Of a stretch of DNA of 64,000 nucleotides, positions 53,438 to 62,964 are shown in pieces. Within the stretch, counting starts at the first letter, position 1; every line of letters starts with the position of its first letter. The notes below the pieces were generated by a model, which worked only from the letters and a program-made list of their open reading frames with translations, searched no databases and had not been told where the DNA came from. Origin of the DNA: Devosia oryzisoli (lineage in GTDB: Bacteria; Pseudomonadota; Alphaproteobacteria; Rhizobiales; Devosiaceae). The translations under genes and the position numbers were made by a program. The stretch lies in NCBI RefSeq assembly GCF_014837245.1, contig NZ_JACYFU010000001.1, forward strand, positions 1,280,285 to 1,344,284. The letters run 5' to 3'.

Positions 53438-55260
53438 TTTGTTGGCCTCGTAGGCGAAATTTGGAGGGCACGGCGCAAGTCATCTTCATCGCGGGATGAA
53501 ACTGGCACGGTCTCGTTGGCCAAGTCCGATTTCCAAGCGGACCGGTCTATCATGACCTCCTCCACAGTATCCTTATAGAACAGACGGTAAACCGAGACAG
53601 GCTCGGTCTGACCACGGCGGTGCGCTCGTGCGCTGGCTTGCGCCTCTACTGCGGGGTTCCACACTGGCGTGAAGTGTATAACCACCGTCGCAGCGGTGAT
53701 ATTGAGACCGGCCCCGGCCGCTTTCGGGTTCAAAATTAAACACGCTGGACCATCGTGGGTGGAGAAATCATCCACGATCGGCTGCCTATCCAAGGATGGA
53801 GTTGAACCGTTGATGGCCCCCCACCAAGTTCCAGCGAGCCCATCGCTCGCCTTTTTCACCAAATCGCCGACCCGATTGAACAGCGAAAATACAAGAACTT
53901 TTCGTTGGTTCATGAATGCTTCGCGCAGAAGCTGGGTGAGCCGTTCGAGCTTGGGAGTGATCAGCGGAATTCCTTCCTGATCTACCAAGGCGGCATCATC
54001 CCAAGCCCCACCGTCTACTTTCGGAGCTCTGAGCCAAGGGTGAGCACAAAACAGCTGTAACTGAAGAGTGGCTACAAGCGCACCTGCAACAGGGTATTTT
54101 GCCAGCGTCGACTCCCGAACGGCGTCATACTGCTGGGCGAGGCCGTCTTCGAGCTCAAGTGGGACGTCTATATCAATACGCTCAGGCAGATCCGCTGCCA
54201 CATCCATGACGCGTCTCTTGAGAATGATTGGATCTGTCAGTCGACCCAGCGACTGCGCGGCCTCCACGGTGTCAGGGAATTCGACTTCGAACACTGTCCT
54301 ATCGCCGAGCATTCCAGGAATCGCAAAATCAACCAGTGACCAAAGGTCAAGGAGGCTGTTCTCCACCGGCGTGCCGGTCATGGGGATGGTCTTGCGGCGC
54401 GGAATCGTCGCAACAGCCATTCGGCGATTTGAATGGGGGTTCTTGATGGCTTGCGCTTCGTCGCAAATCACCCATGACCATTCGAGAGAAGATATCAGGC
54501 CGATGTCGTTCACCATCGTGTCGTAGGTGGTGATAATGACTTGCGCGACTTGGAGGTCTCGGTAAATTCCTGCTCTGTGGCTACCCCGGTGAACCATGAT
54601 GCTCAGGGACGGAGCAAAACGTTGAATCTCGCGCACCCAGTTTGCGATCAGGCTAGTAGGACAAACGATCAATGCAGGTGCGTCCTTTATGGGCGGCTCC
54701 ATCATCAGCAAAGCTATGATCTGGAGCGTCTTCCCAAGTCCCATCTCGTCTGCAAGGATTAGCCCTCCCGTACGATTTAAGGTTTCCCACATCCACTGCA
54801 CACCGCGCGCCTGATATGGAAAAAGGTCCGCCTGTAGCCCGTCGACGGCAATGTTGGGCGGAAGTTGGTCTGCGGCCACACGACCGGCATGCAGCAACTC
54901 TGGAGAAGCTTCGACCGGCAAATCATCGGGAGCCTCGCGAACAAGACTTATTGCAGCAGAGTAAGACAGATCCTCTGGATCCAAACCCCTGAGCAGGCCC
55001 GCGACCAGATCCACGACATCTCGAGGCAGAGGACGAATGATCGTGCCGTCCGCAACCCACGAATGCATTAGGGACGGGGCAATCAGTTGATGCGCCTCGC
55101 CCCGGACGACTCTACGCCCGGCCAATTGAGCGACTATCCGGTTCTGGGATCTGGACAATACAAGAATGGGGTCAAGCACCCGTTCCGAGACCTCCATGCC
55201 ATCTGGTGGGTCCCTAATCAAAGCAGCAAAATCGCGAGGAAGTTGGCCCAAGTCCGTCAC
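53434..55260 (-). CDS. SNF2-family DNA helicase/translocase
   Basis: 608 residues, superfamily 2 SNF2 type. Motif I DEMGLGKT (about residue 169), motif Ia LIVCPTSLIANWVREI, motif II DEAQ in VICDEAQAIKNP (about 266), motif III MTGTPVENSLLDLW, C-terminal lobe with KVLVFSLF and motif VI in ARAHRRGQTEPVSVYRL (about 540). An N-terminal region of about 140 residues is unrecognised. ATP-driven translocation on duplex DNA is expected, without strand separation. 4-base overlaps on both sides couple it to the HNH nuclease and to the EcoRII-N protein. Confidence 0.92.
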   Translation of the reverse strand: MTDLGQLPRDFAALIRDPPDGMEVSERVLDPILVLSRSQNRIVAQLAGRRVVRGEAHQLIAPSLMHSWVADGTIIRPLPRDVVDLVAGLLRGLDPEDLSYSAAISLVREAPDDLPVEASPELLHAGRVAADQLPPNIAVDGLQADLFPYQARGVQWMWETLNRTGGLILADEMGLGKTLQIIALLMMEPPIKDAPALIVCPTSLIANWVREIQRFAPSLSIMVHRGSHRAGIYRDLQVAQVIITTYDTMVNDIGLISSLEWSWVICDEAQAIKNPHSNRRMAVATIPRRKTIPMTGTPVENSLLDLWSLVDFAIPGMLGDRTVFEVEFPDTVEAAQSLGRLTDPIILKRRVMDVAADLPERIDIDVPLELEDGLAQQYDAVRESTLAKYPVAGALVATLQLQLFCAHPWLRAPKVDGGAWDDAALVDQEGIPLITPKLERLTQLLREAFMNQRKVLVFSLFNRVGDLVKKASDGLAGTWWGAINGSTPSLDRQPIVDDFSTHDGPACLILNPKAAGAGLNITAATVVIHFTPVWNPAVEAQASARAHRRGQTEPVSVYRLFYKDTVEEVMIDRSAWKSDLANETVPVSSRDEDDLRRALQISPTRPTK

Positions 55261-56090
55261 AGCGGTCCATGCTCATTTTGGGCAGCTTCCATGAAAGTCC
55301 GCACGTCGTCGAGATCGAGAGGAACGGGTCTCCGGGTATGTACTGCGCGATGACAGTTCGGACAGAGCGGGGCAAGATCCTTGCCCGGGTCATATGGCCG
55401 TGGCACGGCCAACAGCGACAACGCTTCCAGATGGTGCACTTCCAGAATATCGCCAGCGTCTCCGTATAACTTCCGGGGCTCCATGCCGCAGCAGAGGCAC
55501 CGCTCCCCGTGCAAACGGATGCACAAGAGGCGGTTGCGAGGATTTCTCTCCCTGCGCCGAACGGTTGCAAGCAGAATTGCGCCTTCTTCTGAGCTAGAGG
55601 CTCCCTCGTCCTCCTCAACGAGGTCGTAGCCGATGAGCTCGGCCATGGCAGCCATCAAGGGAACCACCACATCTCGGCTGACGCGAGCAACCGCCTCATC
55701 AGAAGACTCAGTGGTCTTTCTCAAGGTCGCCGTGAGCCGGAAGCTGCCCGAGTGCACTCGCCATTGGCCGCGCTCCTGACCAAACAGGTCGAGCTCAACG
55801 TCTGGAGCAAGTGAATCCACCAGAGCCTGAGCAAGCTGCACGTCCTCTTCACCGGCGCGCTGTATCTGGCGTACGATCTCCCCCGCAAAGGTGCCAAAAC
55901 CAAGAGTTGCACGATAGCCCTTGAGTCCGTGCGGCTTCAGTTCCACAAACGGACCACGACGCTCATCCAGGTCTGCAAACCAGATTCGCAGGGCTGTGCG
56001 CATGCCTCGCTGATCCACGGACATGCCGATCAGAGCACCGGTACCTGCCTCAATCTCCTTTCGAACGATATCCTGCCAAGCTGCTATCAC
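55257..56090 (-). CDS. HNH endonuclease with unrecognised N-terminal domain
   Basis: 277 residues from a GTG (GAGG a few bases upstream) that follows the ATPase stop by 7 bases; upstream sequence in this frame is not coding-like. The C-terminal HNH nuclease has CLCCGMEP, DILEVHHLEALS (about residue 213-224), DLAPLCPNCHRAVH (about 234-247): a ββα-metal fold with its zinc Cys pairs and catalytic His-His complete. This is the McrA-like layout. The N-terminal 170 residues (FADLDERRGPFVELKPHGLKGYRATLGFG...) are not recognised and might bind DNA or a modified base. It probably provides the cleavage activity of the operon. Confidence 0.85.
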   Translation of the reverse strand: MIAAWQDIVRKEIEAGTGALIGMSVDQRGMRTALRIWFADLDERRGPFVELKPHGLKGYRATLGFGTFAGEIVRQIQRAGEEDVQLAQALVDSLAPDVELDLFGQERGQWRVHSGSFRLTATLRKTTESSDEAVARVSRDVVVPLMAAMAELIGYDLVEEDEGASSSEEGAILLATVRRRERNPRNRLLCIRLHGERCLCCGMEPRKLYGDAGDILEVHHLEALSLLAVPRPYDPGKDLAPLCPNCHRAVHTRRPVPLDLDDVRTFMEAAQNEHGPL

Positions 56091-56097
56091 GCCGACC

Positions 56098-57744
56098 TCA
56101 CAAGTCTTCTTCGTCGGCCAACTCGGCAGGCTCTGGATCCGGAACATTGCGCAGGAGTTTGCGGAGGTTGGCCGAGATCTCCTCACGTATGTCCTCGAAG
56201 ACCGGCTCGAGTTCAGGGTCTGTATTGTTCTGCTCGGCCATTGCAAAGGCATAGAGAAGCAGGTCCATACCCTCCACGGCATAGCCGTTGGCAGCTGCCC
56301 GCTGATATATCTTCTGATAGAAGTCGTGGTGCTTGTTCAGTAGAACACCAGGCACATGCTCGGCACTGCCCGTACTGCGGTATGCGAATTCCCAGAGGTG
56401 GCCGTTCGTTATGCTGGTCACAGCCTCCACGTGGATGCTGTCCGCACTAACGTAGTTTTGGACAGGCGCCTTGATGCGGATTTTTTGGCCGCGATTATTG
56501 TTGATTTCAGCTGTCTGCGAGTTCACATCGGCGCCGGTCACGTGTGGCTTTGCCGTATTGCTGGTTGCCGCGATATTTTTGTTCGCGCTGCTGTGGTCGA
56601 CCGTTCCATCCTTATTTGCCTGTTCACGGCTCTGGCGGCGATAGCGCTGTCCCGCTTCGCGATAGACCGGCTGAAGCAGTTTTCTCAGGCCGTCCTCCAG
56701 ATCCGGATGGAACAGGATACGTGATTTTTTTACGTCGATCCGAAACGCCTCGTCCAACTCATGGCCGAAGTCGAACTCGATACGAAGAAGCGACGTATGT
56801 GGCTCCGGGGCGCCAAACACCTCCATCCAACCTCCGTCCTGAATTAGCCGCCCTTCGCGATACACGTAAAATCCTTGCGCTCTGTTTGAGATGCGCGCGT
56901 ATTCCGCCTCTTCTTCCTTTGTCATGTCACGACGGTGAGGCAGTATCCACGCTTTCATCTGCGCTTCCTCCTCAGTCCCATCGAATAGCTCTACCAAGAC
57001 TGTTTGCTTGTTCGGAGCGAGCACCTGCTCAGACTTCTCGGGATAGAAAGGGTTCCAAGGTTTGACGGGAGAACCATTGACGTTGATTACGACAGTCCTC
57101 TCCCGGCCGTCGTTGGCATCAAGAAAACGATGGAAGACAAGCGCGATGTGCTTGCTCAGTGCCTCCGCCAAGCGTTTGACGGCAGCTTGTTCCTTTGCTC
57201 CTGGCGTGTATTCTTTTGACAGCAGGCGGTCACAGTTTTCCCAGACGACCAACGTCCCTGATACACCACAAAGCTCGTCGAAAAGTTCGTTCTGGTCCCG
57301 CGAGACCGGCTCCGCCAGCATCTCCCACGCATTCTGGCGCTCAACGTGATCCAAGTCCCAAGTCAATTTTGAAATTGGCTCATCGGCTGCCTTCCTGGAC
57401 AACACGCTGTAACGCTTGCAGACAGAACTTGAAGCGGTCTTCAGGCCGAGGCCAAATTTCCCTAGGCTCTTAGCGTCCCTTCTCCGATCCGCACCGTAAC
57501 GCATAGCGTTACGGACCTCGGTTGCATTCATGCCGTGTCCATCGTCGCCAAAGTGCACGAGTTTCCGTCCATCATGAAGCAGTTCGATAGTGATGTTTAC
57601 GGTGTTTGCGCCGGCAGCAATTGAATTGTCTATAATATCCGCGGCGGCCGTACGAACGTTATAGCCCGTGTCCCGTAATCCGTAGATCAGCCTTGCTGCA
57701 TTCGGGTCGTTGATCATGTCTTGGTCAGTGATCAGCTTTGTCAT
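56098..57744 (-). CDS. GHKL (HSP90/MORC-like) ATPase
   Basis: 548 residues. The Bergerat ATP-binding fold is clear: N box around Asp36-Asn40 (DIIDNS), GDDGHGM (66-72) and GKFGLGLKTA (95-104), as in MutL/HSP90/MORC proteins; an S5-like second domain (about 200-360, DVKKSRILFHPD) follows. The C-terminal 190 residues are helical and unrecognised, with an Asn/Thr-rich linker near 395-425. GHKL ATPases act as ATP-controlled DNA clamps and are known in some restriction operons. It lies between vsr and the HNH gene on the same strand. Confidence 0.9.
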   Translation of the reverse strand: MTKLITDQDMINDPNAARLIYGLRDTGYNVRTAAADIIDNSIAAGANTVNITIELLHDGRKLVHFGDDGHGMNATEVRNAMRYGADRRRDAKSLGKFGLGLKTASSSVCKRYSVLSRKAADEPISKLTWDLDHVERQNAWEMLAEPVSRDQNELFDELCGVSGTLVVWENCDRLLSKEYTPGAKEQAAVKRLAEALSKHIALVFHRFLDANDGRERTVVINVNGSPVKPWNPFYPEKSEQVLAPNKQTVLVELFDGTEEEAQMKAWILPHRRDMTKEEEAEYARISNRAQGFYVYREGRLIQDGGWMEVFGAPEPHTSLLRIEFDFGHELDEAFRIDVKKSRILFHPDLEDGLRKLLQPVYREAGQRYRRQSREQANKDGTVDHSSANKNIAATSNTAKPHVTGADVNSQTAEINNNRGQKIRIKAPVQNYVSADSIHVEAVTSITNGHLWEFAYRSTGSAEHVPGVLLNKHHDFYQKIYQRAAANGYAVEGMDLLLYAFAMAEQNNTDPELEPVFEDIREEISANLRKLLRNVPDPEPAELADEEDL

Positions 57745-57795
57745 TGGCGCCCCCTATGACCTCGATATACGAGTCGTTTAAAAAAATTCGAATGA

Positions 57796-58245
57796 CTATA
57801 CCAACGGTCGAGGAATTTCTTCCTCTTCCGTTGTTCCAGCAATCCAGCCCATGATCTTATCAATCAGGTTTGTCGGAGGTGATTTTCTCGTCTCACATTC
57901 CCAGACGATAAGTACGCGCCAGCCTAGCTTTCTGAGCTCCACGATCGCTTCGCGATCCCGTTCCACGTTCCGGTCGATCTTGTGGTGCCAGAACTCCGTG
58001 TTGGTCTTCGGAAGCCTGAAATTTGCGCATCCATCATGGCGATGCCAGAAACATCCGTGCACAAATATCACGGCCCGATATTTCGGCAGAACGAGATCCG
58101 GCCGTCCTGGCAGGTCACCGCGGTGAAGTCTGAAGCGGATGCCGGCCGCGTGAAGTCCGCGTCGAACCACAAGTTCAGGCTTCGTGTCCTTCGGACCGAT
58201 CCTAGACATCATCTCTGACCGGCTGAAGGCCTGCCTCTCAGGCAA
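57796..58245 (-). CDS. vsr: Very-short-patch repair endonuclease Vsr
   Basis: 149 residues. Nicks at T:G mismatches produced by deamination of 5-methylcytosine, preventing C-to-T mutation at Dcm-type sites. The TTG at 58245 is chosen because it restores the usual N-terminus [17 protein letters not shown]; an ATG at 58212 would cut into that helix. Conserved motifs: [25 protein letters not shown] (catalytic Asp), [15 protein letters not shown] (metal/zinc site His and Cys) and the Trp-rich RVLIVWECE. It overlaps the methyltransferase gene by 8 bases. Confidence 0.93.
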   Translation of the reverse strand: MPERQAFSRSEMMSRIGPKDTKPELVVRRGLHAAGIRFRLHRGDLPGRPDLVLPKYRAVIFVHGCFWHRHDGCANFRLPKTNTEFWHHKIDRNVERDREAIVELRKLGWRVLIVWECETRKSPPTNLIDKIMGWIAGTTEEEEIPRPLV

Positions 58246-59524
58246 CCCTGTGCGCCCCGGCCAAAAGCGAGACCTTATTGGTAATCCATGGGGCCATGGC
58301 TTCAGCGATCGAGATTGCCACAGGCGCGGCGACGGCGTTGCCGAATTGCCGGTAGGCTTGGGTGTCCGAGACAGGGATCGTCCAAGGTCGATTTGAGCCA
58401 AGCCTGTCAAAACCCATCAGCCTAGCGCATTCCCTTGGTGTCAGCCGTCTCGGAATGCCGCCAGGTTGAGCAATGAGGATTTCCGATCCGTCCTTGTAAT
58501 ATCGGGCTGACAAAGTCCTTGCCACGCCGTCGGGGCCAAAAAGCCCGAAACCAAACCCATTACCGGCAGCCTTGTGCTTCGCGGCATAGTTCTGGAGGTA
58601 TTCCCACAGTCTTGGCGTAAGGGTGTAGCGTGATGACACCTTGCCCTTGGCGCCTTCGGTAAAGGGTGGCTCCGGCCTCTCGCTGCCATCTTCCGGGTGA
58701 AGAATTGACGACAACCGAGGGGATGCATCCGGGATACGAATGTCGTTCAAAGTGAAGCTGGTAGGCAGATCGCGACGGAAACCGGCGATGAATATCCGTT
58801 CTCGATGTTGCGGCACCCAAGCGCGGGCATCTATCACCCGATGGTCAACCGCATACCCCAGCTCGTCCAAAGCGTGGAGAATGACGCGCATCGTGTTCCC
58901 CTTGTCGTGCGACAAAAGGTTTTTCACATTTTCGAGTAAAAATGCCTTCGGTCGGTGATGACTAAGGATTCTTACCACATCAAAGAACAATGTACCCTGA
59001 GTTTCATCAAGGAAGCCATGAGAGCGCCCCAGGGAATTCTTCTTTGAAACCCCGGCTATACTGAATGGCTGGCATGGAAAACCTGCCAACAGGACGTCAT
59101 GAGCAGGGATGTCTGTCGCAGATATTTTGGTGATGTCACCATCTATTGGATGATCATCTTCAAAATTCGCGCGGTAGGTCTCCCGGGAGAACTTGTTCCA
59201 CTCACTGGTGAAAACACAACGGCCCCCGATTGCCTCGAAGCCCAAACGGAGCCCACCAATGCCCGCGAAAAGGTCGATAAAGGTGAATGCTCCCCTTTGG
59301 CTCAAATCTCTCTCCATGGACGGTGCTTTCTGGGGGGAACAAATTGACGGAGAAGCAATTCCAACAAGATGAATTACACGGCGAAGAAAGTCGAGATCGG
59401 CTGACCCCGGAGCGGAGGTTTCGAACTGATATTGAATACTCAGCTCAAAAGAGTCGCCTTTGTCGACTGCCAAGGTCGTCCGCAACTCCAAGCCCTCCCG
59501 CTTGTGGGCGCACTCATTGCCCAT
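58238..59524 (-). CDS. DNA cytosine-5 methyltransferase, Dcm-type
   Basis: 428 residues with all landmark motifs: [16 protein letters not shown] (82-96), [10 protein letters not shown] (148-155, catalytic Cys151), VI ENV (198-200), [14 protein letters not shown] (about 236-245), then a target-recognition region and the end motif [15 protein letters not shown]. It modifies cytosine C5, presumably at the site recognised by the system. The first 69 residues are an extension before the core; a later ATG at 59317 (MERDLSQRG) is an alternative start. The extension may be real (regulatory) because its codons look coding. It overlaps vsr by 8 bases. Confidence 0.93.
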   Translation of the reverse strand: MGNECAHKREGLELRTTLAVDKGDSFELSIQYQFETSAPGSADLDFLRRVIHLVGIASPSICSPQKAPSMERDLSQRGAFTFIDLFAGIGGLRLGFEAIGGRCVFTSEWNKFSRETYRANFEDDHPIDGDITKISATDIPAHDVLLAGFPCQPFSIAGVSKKNSLGRSHGFLDETQGTLFFDVVRILSHHRPKAFLLENVKNLLSHDKGNTMRVILHALDELGYAVDHRVIDARAWVPQHRERIFIAGFRRDLPTSFTLNDIRIPDASPRLSSILHPEDGSERPEPPFTEGAKGKVSSRYTLTPRLWEYLQNYAAKHKAAGNGFGFGLFGPDGVARTLSARYYKDGSEILIAQPGGIPRRLTPRECARLMGFDRLGSNRPWTIPVSDTQAYRQFGNAVAAPVAISIAEAMAPWITNKVSLLAGAHRVA

Positions 59525-59553
59525 GGCTCAATGTAGTTAGCTTTCCCACTCGC

Positions 59554-61563
59554 TTAGACGAGTCTCTGCATACGCAGATAATGGTACTCTTTGAGTACGC
59601 TACCGGTTGCGAAGGTTGCGGGTTTTCGGATCACGTCCGCTAAAGAGGAAACAGTTGAGTGGTCGATCAATATCGTTGCTAGTTGCCCCAGAGACAGGGA
59701 AGCTGTCGAAAGCGAGCGCACCCAGATCCAGTCGTTGACATCTCCACCCAACCCTGTGTCCCGCGAAAGATGCTGGCCAACCTGCTGCAATATTGCGTTA
59801 GAATTGTTGACGCGCTTCTGCGCCGACTTGTTGGGCGCACCAATGACGCTCAACTTGCTATTCGCCAGCGTTGCGCTCAACTGACTGAACACAAACCGAT
59901 CTTGGAGCGTGCCGAAGTCGAAAAGTGTGGTCGACAGGCGGACAATTTTGCGCCTCAGATGTTCCAGCACTTTGCCATTTTCGAAGGTGATCCGGCCATG
60001 CGCCTCAAGGAGACTTTGATGCTGCAGCGCCTGAGATTGAGATGACGCTATTCCCTCAATATAGGCAAAGACGGCATCCATGGCCGCTCCTGCCATGGCG
60101 CCCCGTGGCATAGCTTTGGCTTTGCACTCAATAAAAATGATGGTTTCGTCATCTTCCAGTACCAAATCGCATTCGCCGGCTTGGCCATGAACGAGGTACT
60201 TCGCTGCGACGATGGTCGGCACTATGCCGCGAAACTCTAAAACAGCGCGGGTGGCGTTTTCCAGGCCCTCGCCTGAAAGCTTAGCCATTTCATCTTTGGA
60301 AAAGGTATTGCGCGCAGCGGCAGCAACCACCTCATAGATAGCCGGGCCCACAGTGGCCATTGATGGGACCGTGTATTTGCCAGGTAGTAGACTCGAGACA
60401 AATGGCCTGAACATCAGGTCGTGACGCCCGGCGGAGAATGGGTCGGTATAGTCGGCATTAGGCGCCGGCAATTCATGTGTCAGATCGCGAAGAAGATTCG
60501 TAACAGTCTTAGGTGGGAGCCGGCGCTCAAAAAGTGCTGCGGAAATGATCCTAGGACTCGTTGTTTGGCCTGCCACCAGCAACTCGGCAGCGATTGCAAC
60601 GTCCTCGACACCCCAACCATAGGCACTGCGCAGGGCTTCATCACGGGCGGTTCCGAAGAAACTCCGCAGTATAATCGGCGTTAGGTAGGGAGACCATTGC
60701 TGAAGGGAGAAGAGATGGTCATGCAACACTGCATCGGCCAGCCACGCATCGGTTGGCGCGGCCTGCGCAGCTATGGCCCAGAATTGGCCATAGGTTTCGA
60801 TGTCGATCAAGGCAATCAGGTCTCGGGAAAGCTCAAAAGCATCCTTACGGTCTCGTTCGGGATTTTTGGAGCCCGAAGGCAGTACCGCAGTCCGTGCAGC
60901 CAACTGCCATAGGAACCCGAAGGGAATACCAGCGTCCCTAGGCTCATTGCTTGGGTTTCGACCAAACAGAACTTGGTCAAACTCATAGCCTTGTTGACTT
61001 CTTGCAACCTGTTCGATGAATTGGAAAATATCAAATTGCCCGAGCTTGTTAAACAAGCGCATTATTTCAGCGGTGGCGGTTTGAAAACCGGGGGAGGTCC
61101 TGTCTATCTTGCCCACAGCGAGGTTGAAGGCGTGCCCCTTACTCACCAGGCGTTTCAAAGCCAATTCAACATTTCTAAGTCGGTCGTTTCGGGTTTCATG
61201 GGGCCATAGTTCCTGCAGTCGAGTCGCGATTGCCAGACCACGAATCCAGCCAGCGCCGCCGGGTGGCAGGATCTCAGTATCAACCGAAAGATGCCTCACG
61301 ACTACGCCCAAGAGCTTGGCCAAATCAACCTCGTCTTGGCCAGAAAGGGCCGCCTCAAGTACGACACTTGATATCAGCTGCCGAAGGTTCTTGACGGTGA
61401 AACCACTTCCGACACATTCGAGTGTGGAAGATAGAAGTTCATCTAGCTGGGCTCGCTCACTGGAAAGAGAAGTCGCATTCTCCGGGAGTTCGACTGCACC
61501 GCACGCCTTCCAAGCATCTTGCATTGCGCGCAATGAAGCCGAGAAACTTAGTTGTTCTTGCAT
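59554..61563 (-). CDS. Large protein with PD-(D/E)XK-like nuclease domain
   Basis: 669 residues, mostly helical and of no recognised family except for one region. GECDLV (about residue 460), then IFIECKAK about 12 residues later, has the Asp...Glu-x-Lys spacing of PD-(D/E)XK nucleases and NERD-type domains, followed by an amphipathic helix. The N-terminal ~440 residues form helical repeats without clear motif. ATG at 61563 is chosen over an upstream TTG at 61572. It is the first gene of the defence operon, 29 bases upstream of the methyltransferase, so it may be a second effector nuclease or a sensor. Its promoter would lie in the 138 bp before the IS element. Confidence 0.7.
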   Translation of the reverse strand: MQEQLSFSASLRAMQDAWKACGAVELPENATSLSSERAQLDELLSSTLECVGSGFTVKNLRQLISSVVLEAALSGQDEVDLAKLLGVVVRHLSVDTEILPPGGAGWIRGLAIATRLQELWPHETRNDRLRNVELALKRLVSKGHAFNLAVGKIDRTSPGFQTATAEIMRLFNKLGQFDIFQFIEQVARSQQGYEFDQVLFGRNPSNEPRDAGIPFGFLWQLAARTAVLPSGSKNPERDRKDAFELSRDLIALIDIETYGQFWAIAAQAAPTDAWLADAVLHDHLFSLQQWSPYLTPIILRSFFGTARDEALRSAYGWGVEDVAIAAELLVAGQTTSPRIISAALFERRLPPKTVTNLLRDLTHELPAPNADYTDPFSAGRHDLMFRPFVSSLLPGKYTVPSMATVGPAIYEVVAAAARNTFSKDEMAKLSGEGLENATRAVLEFRGIVPTIVAAKYLVHGQAGECDLVLEDDETIIFIECKAKAMPRGAMAGAAMDAVFAYIEGIASSQSQALQHQSLLEAHGRITFENGKVLEHLRRKIVRLSTTLFDFGTLQDRFVFSQLSATLANSKLSVIGAPNKSAQKRVNNSNAILQQVGQHLSRDTGLGGDVNDWIWVRSLSTASLSLGQLATILIDHSTVSSLADVIRKPATFATGSVLKEYHYLRMQRLV

Positions 61564-61762
61564 GGGTAACAACCTAAACTCAGAATACTATAAAACGGGA
61601 GACATGGTAACTGCGCTGGTGCAAGCGCGCCATAGCAATAGGTCTTGGTAGAAAAATTACTGAACGCCGTCAGTTGCACGGACCTGAAGGCAAGACTTGA
61701 CTGAGGTGGTCCCGCCTGGTGAGACAGTTCGGCGGTTTGGCTAAGGTGGATCAGGTTGGTTT

Positions 61763-62599
61763 CTACGCCGCCAATTGCTCCGTCATTTCCGCCGCAGCAT
61801 AGACCTCGTCGGGTGTCCTGCCGCGGAAGGTCGAATGGGGGCGTCGCTCGTTGTAGTAGTCGATCCAGGAGCCGATGCCCAGCCGGGCCTCGCTGCCTGT
61901 CTCGAAGGCGTTGAGGAAGACGCACTCGTATTTGAGACTGCGCCATAGCCGCTCGATGAAGACGTTGTCCATCCAGCGTCCGCGACCGTCCATGGAGATG
62001 CGGATGCCGGCATCCTTCAATGTCGCGGTGAAGGCGAAGCTGGTGAACTGCGAGCCCTGATCAGTGTTGAAGATGTCGGGCTTGCCGTGCCGGGCGATTG
62101 CCTCTTCCAGAGCAGCGACGCAGAAGTCGACATCCATCGTGTTCGACAGCCGCCAGGCCAGAACCCTGCGGCTGAACCAGTCCATGATGGCGACGAGGTA
62201 GAGGAAGCCGCGCCGCATCGGAATGTAGGTCACGTCGGCACACCAGACCTGATCAGGCCGCTCGATCGCCAGATGCCGCAGGAGGTAGGGATAGATGCGA
62301 TGCTGGGGATGCGGCTCCCTGGTCTTCGGTGCCTGGTAGATCGGCGAAAGGCCTATTTTGCGCATCAGCCGCCGGACCCGCTTGCGGCCCACACACCAGC
62401 CCTGACGGCACAGGTGCCGCGCCATCTGCCGAGACCCATACCAGGGCATTTCCATGAAGGCCTCATCGATGAGGCGCATCAGTTCGAGGTTCTCGGGCGT
62501 CTCTCCCGCCGGTTGCCGATAGAACGAGGCCCGCGAGATCGAGACTAGTTCGCATTGGCGGCGGATCGAGAGCCGGTTGTGATCGGGATCAATCATCAT
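61763..62599 (-). CDS. IS3-family transposase OrfB (integrase-core part)
   Basis: 278 residues from ATG-ATG at 62599, though the functional product is probably the OrfAB fusion made by -1 frameshifting at TTTTTTG (62644-62638, read on the minus strand). HTH_21-like region near the start (YGSRQMARHLCRQG), then the DDE integrase core: WCADVTYI (first Asp), FNTDQGSQF (second Asp) and IERLWRSLKYE (Glu). Catalyses cleavage and joining of the element's ends. The reading frame is complete. Confidence 0.93.
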   Translation of the reverse strand: MMIDPDHNRLSIRRQCELVSISRASFYRQPAGETPENLELMRLIDEAFMEMPWYGSRQMARHLCRQGWCVGRKRVRRLMRKIGLSPIYQAPKTREPHPQHRIYPYLLRHLAIERPDQVWCADVTYIPMRRGFLYLVAIMDWFSRRVLAWRLSNTMDVDFCVAALEEAIARHGKPDIFNTDQGSQFTSFAFTATLKDAGIRISMDGRGRWMDNVFIERLWRSLKYECVFLNAFETGSEARLGIGSWIDYYNERRPHSTFRGRTPDEVYAAAEMTEQLAA

Positions 62600-62616
62600 T
62601 CTCCTCCGATCCAGGC

Positions 62617-62898
62617 TCAGCGATCGAAGGCTTTGGCCAAAAAATCTCGCTCGACGACGAGCTGCCCGATCTTGGCGTGCAGCTTCGTCACCTCCGCCTC
62701 CCGGCCGACCTGTGCATCCGTTGCCTTCTCTTCGAAAGCCTTGGCCAGGTTCTCGATTGCCTGCCGTTTCCACTGCGTGATCTGGTTGGGGTGAAGCTGG
62801 TGCTTCGTCGCCAGTTCAGAAATCGTCCGCTCGCCGCGGATCGCCTCAAGCGCCACCTTGGCCTTGAACTCGGCCGTAAACCGTCTGCGTGTCTTCAT
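62617..62898 (-). CDS. IS3-family transposase OrfA
   Basis: 93 residues with a helix-turn-helix (TISELATKHQLHPNQITQWKRQ, split by one helix turn) and a coiled coil / leucine-zipper-like C-terminus (TKLHAKIGQLVVERDFLAKA). Binds the terminal inverted repeats and regulates transposition. The slippery T6G lies 20 to 26 bases before its stop codon, overlapping the OrfB frame. Confidence 0.93.
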   Translation of the reverse strand: MKTRRRFTAEFKAKVALEAIRGERTISELATKHQLHPNQITQWKRQAIENLAKAFEEKATDAQVGREAEVTKLHAKIGQLVVERDFLAKAFDR

Positions 62899-62964
62899 GC
62901 TGGATCGTCCCTTTCGTCGGAAGATCCACCTTATGCCCCTGTCTCGGAATCCGGGACCACCTCA

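Larger units (their letters stand above)
61702..62964 (-). mobile_element. IS3-family insertion sequence, complete
   Basis: 1263-bp element with terminal inverted repeats TGAGGTGGTCCCG / CGGGACCACCTCA (13 bp perfect, then GAGACAG matching further in). The ends are of the TG...CA type and are flanked by the 3-bp target duplication GAC (61699-61701 and 62965-62967). It encodes OrfA and OrfB with a -1 frameshift arrangement. Ends, duplication and genes are intact, so it looks like a recent, potentially active insertion. It lies about 140 bp upstream of the defence operon start and does not interrupt a recognised gene. Confidence 0.95.

Noticed and set aside
53000..61563. Assignment to DISARM, BREX, Druantia or a Type I system
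   Set aside because: Core genes of these systems (drmB/DUF1998, drmC/PLD, brxC/pglZ, hsdS/hsdR, druantia helicase set) are not seen. A shared SNF2 helicase and 5mC methyltransferase alone are not enough.
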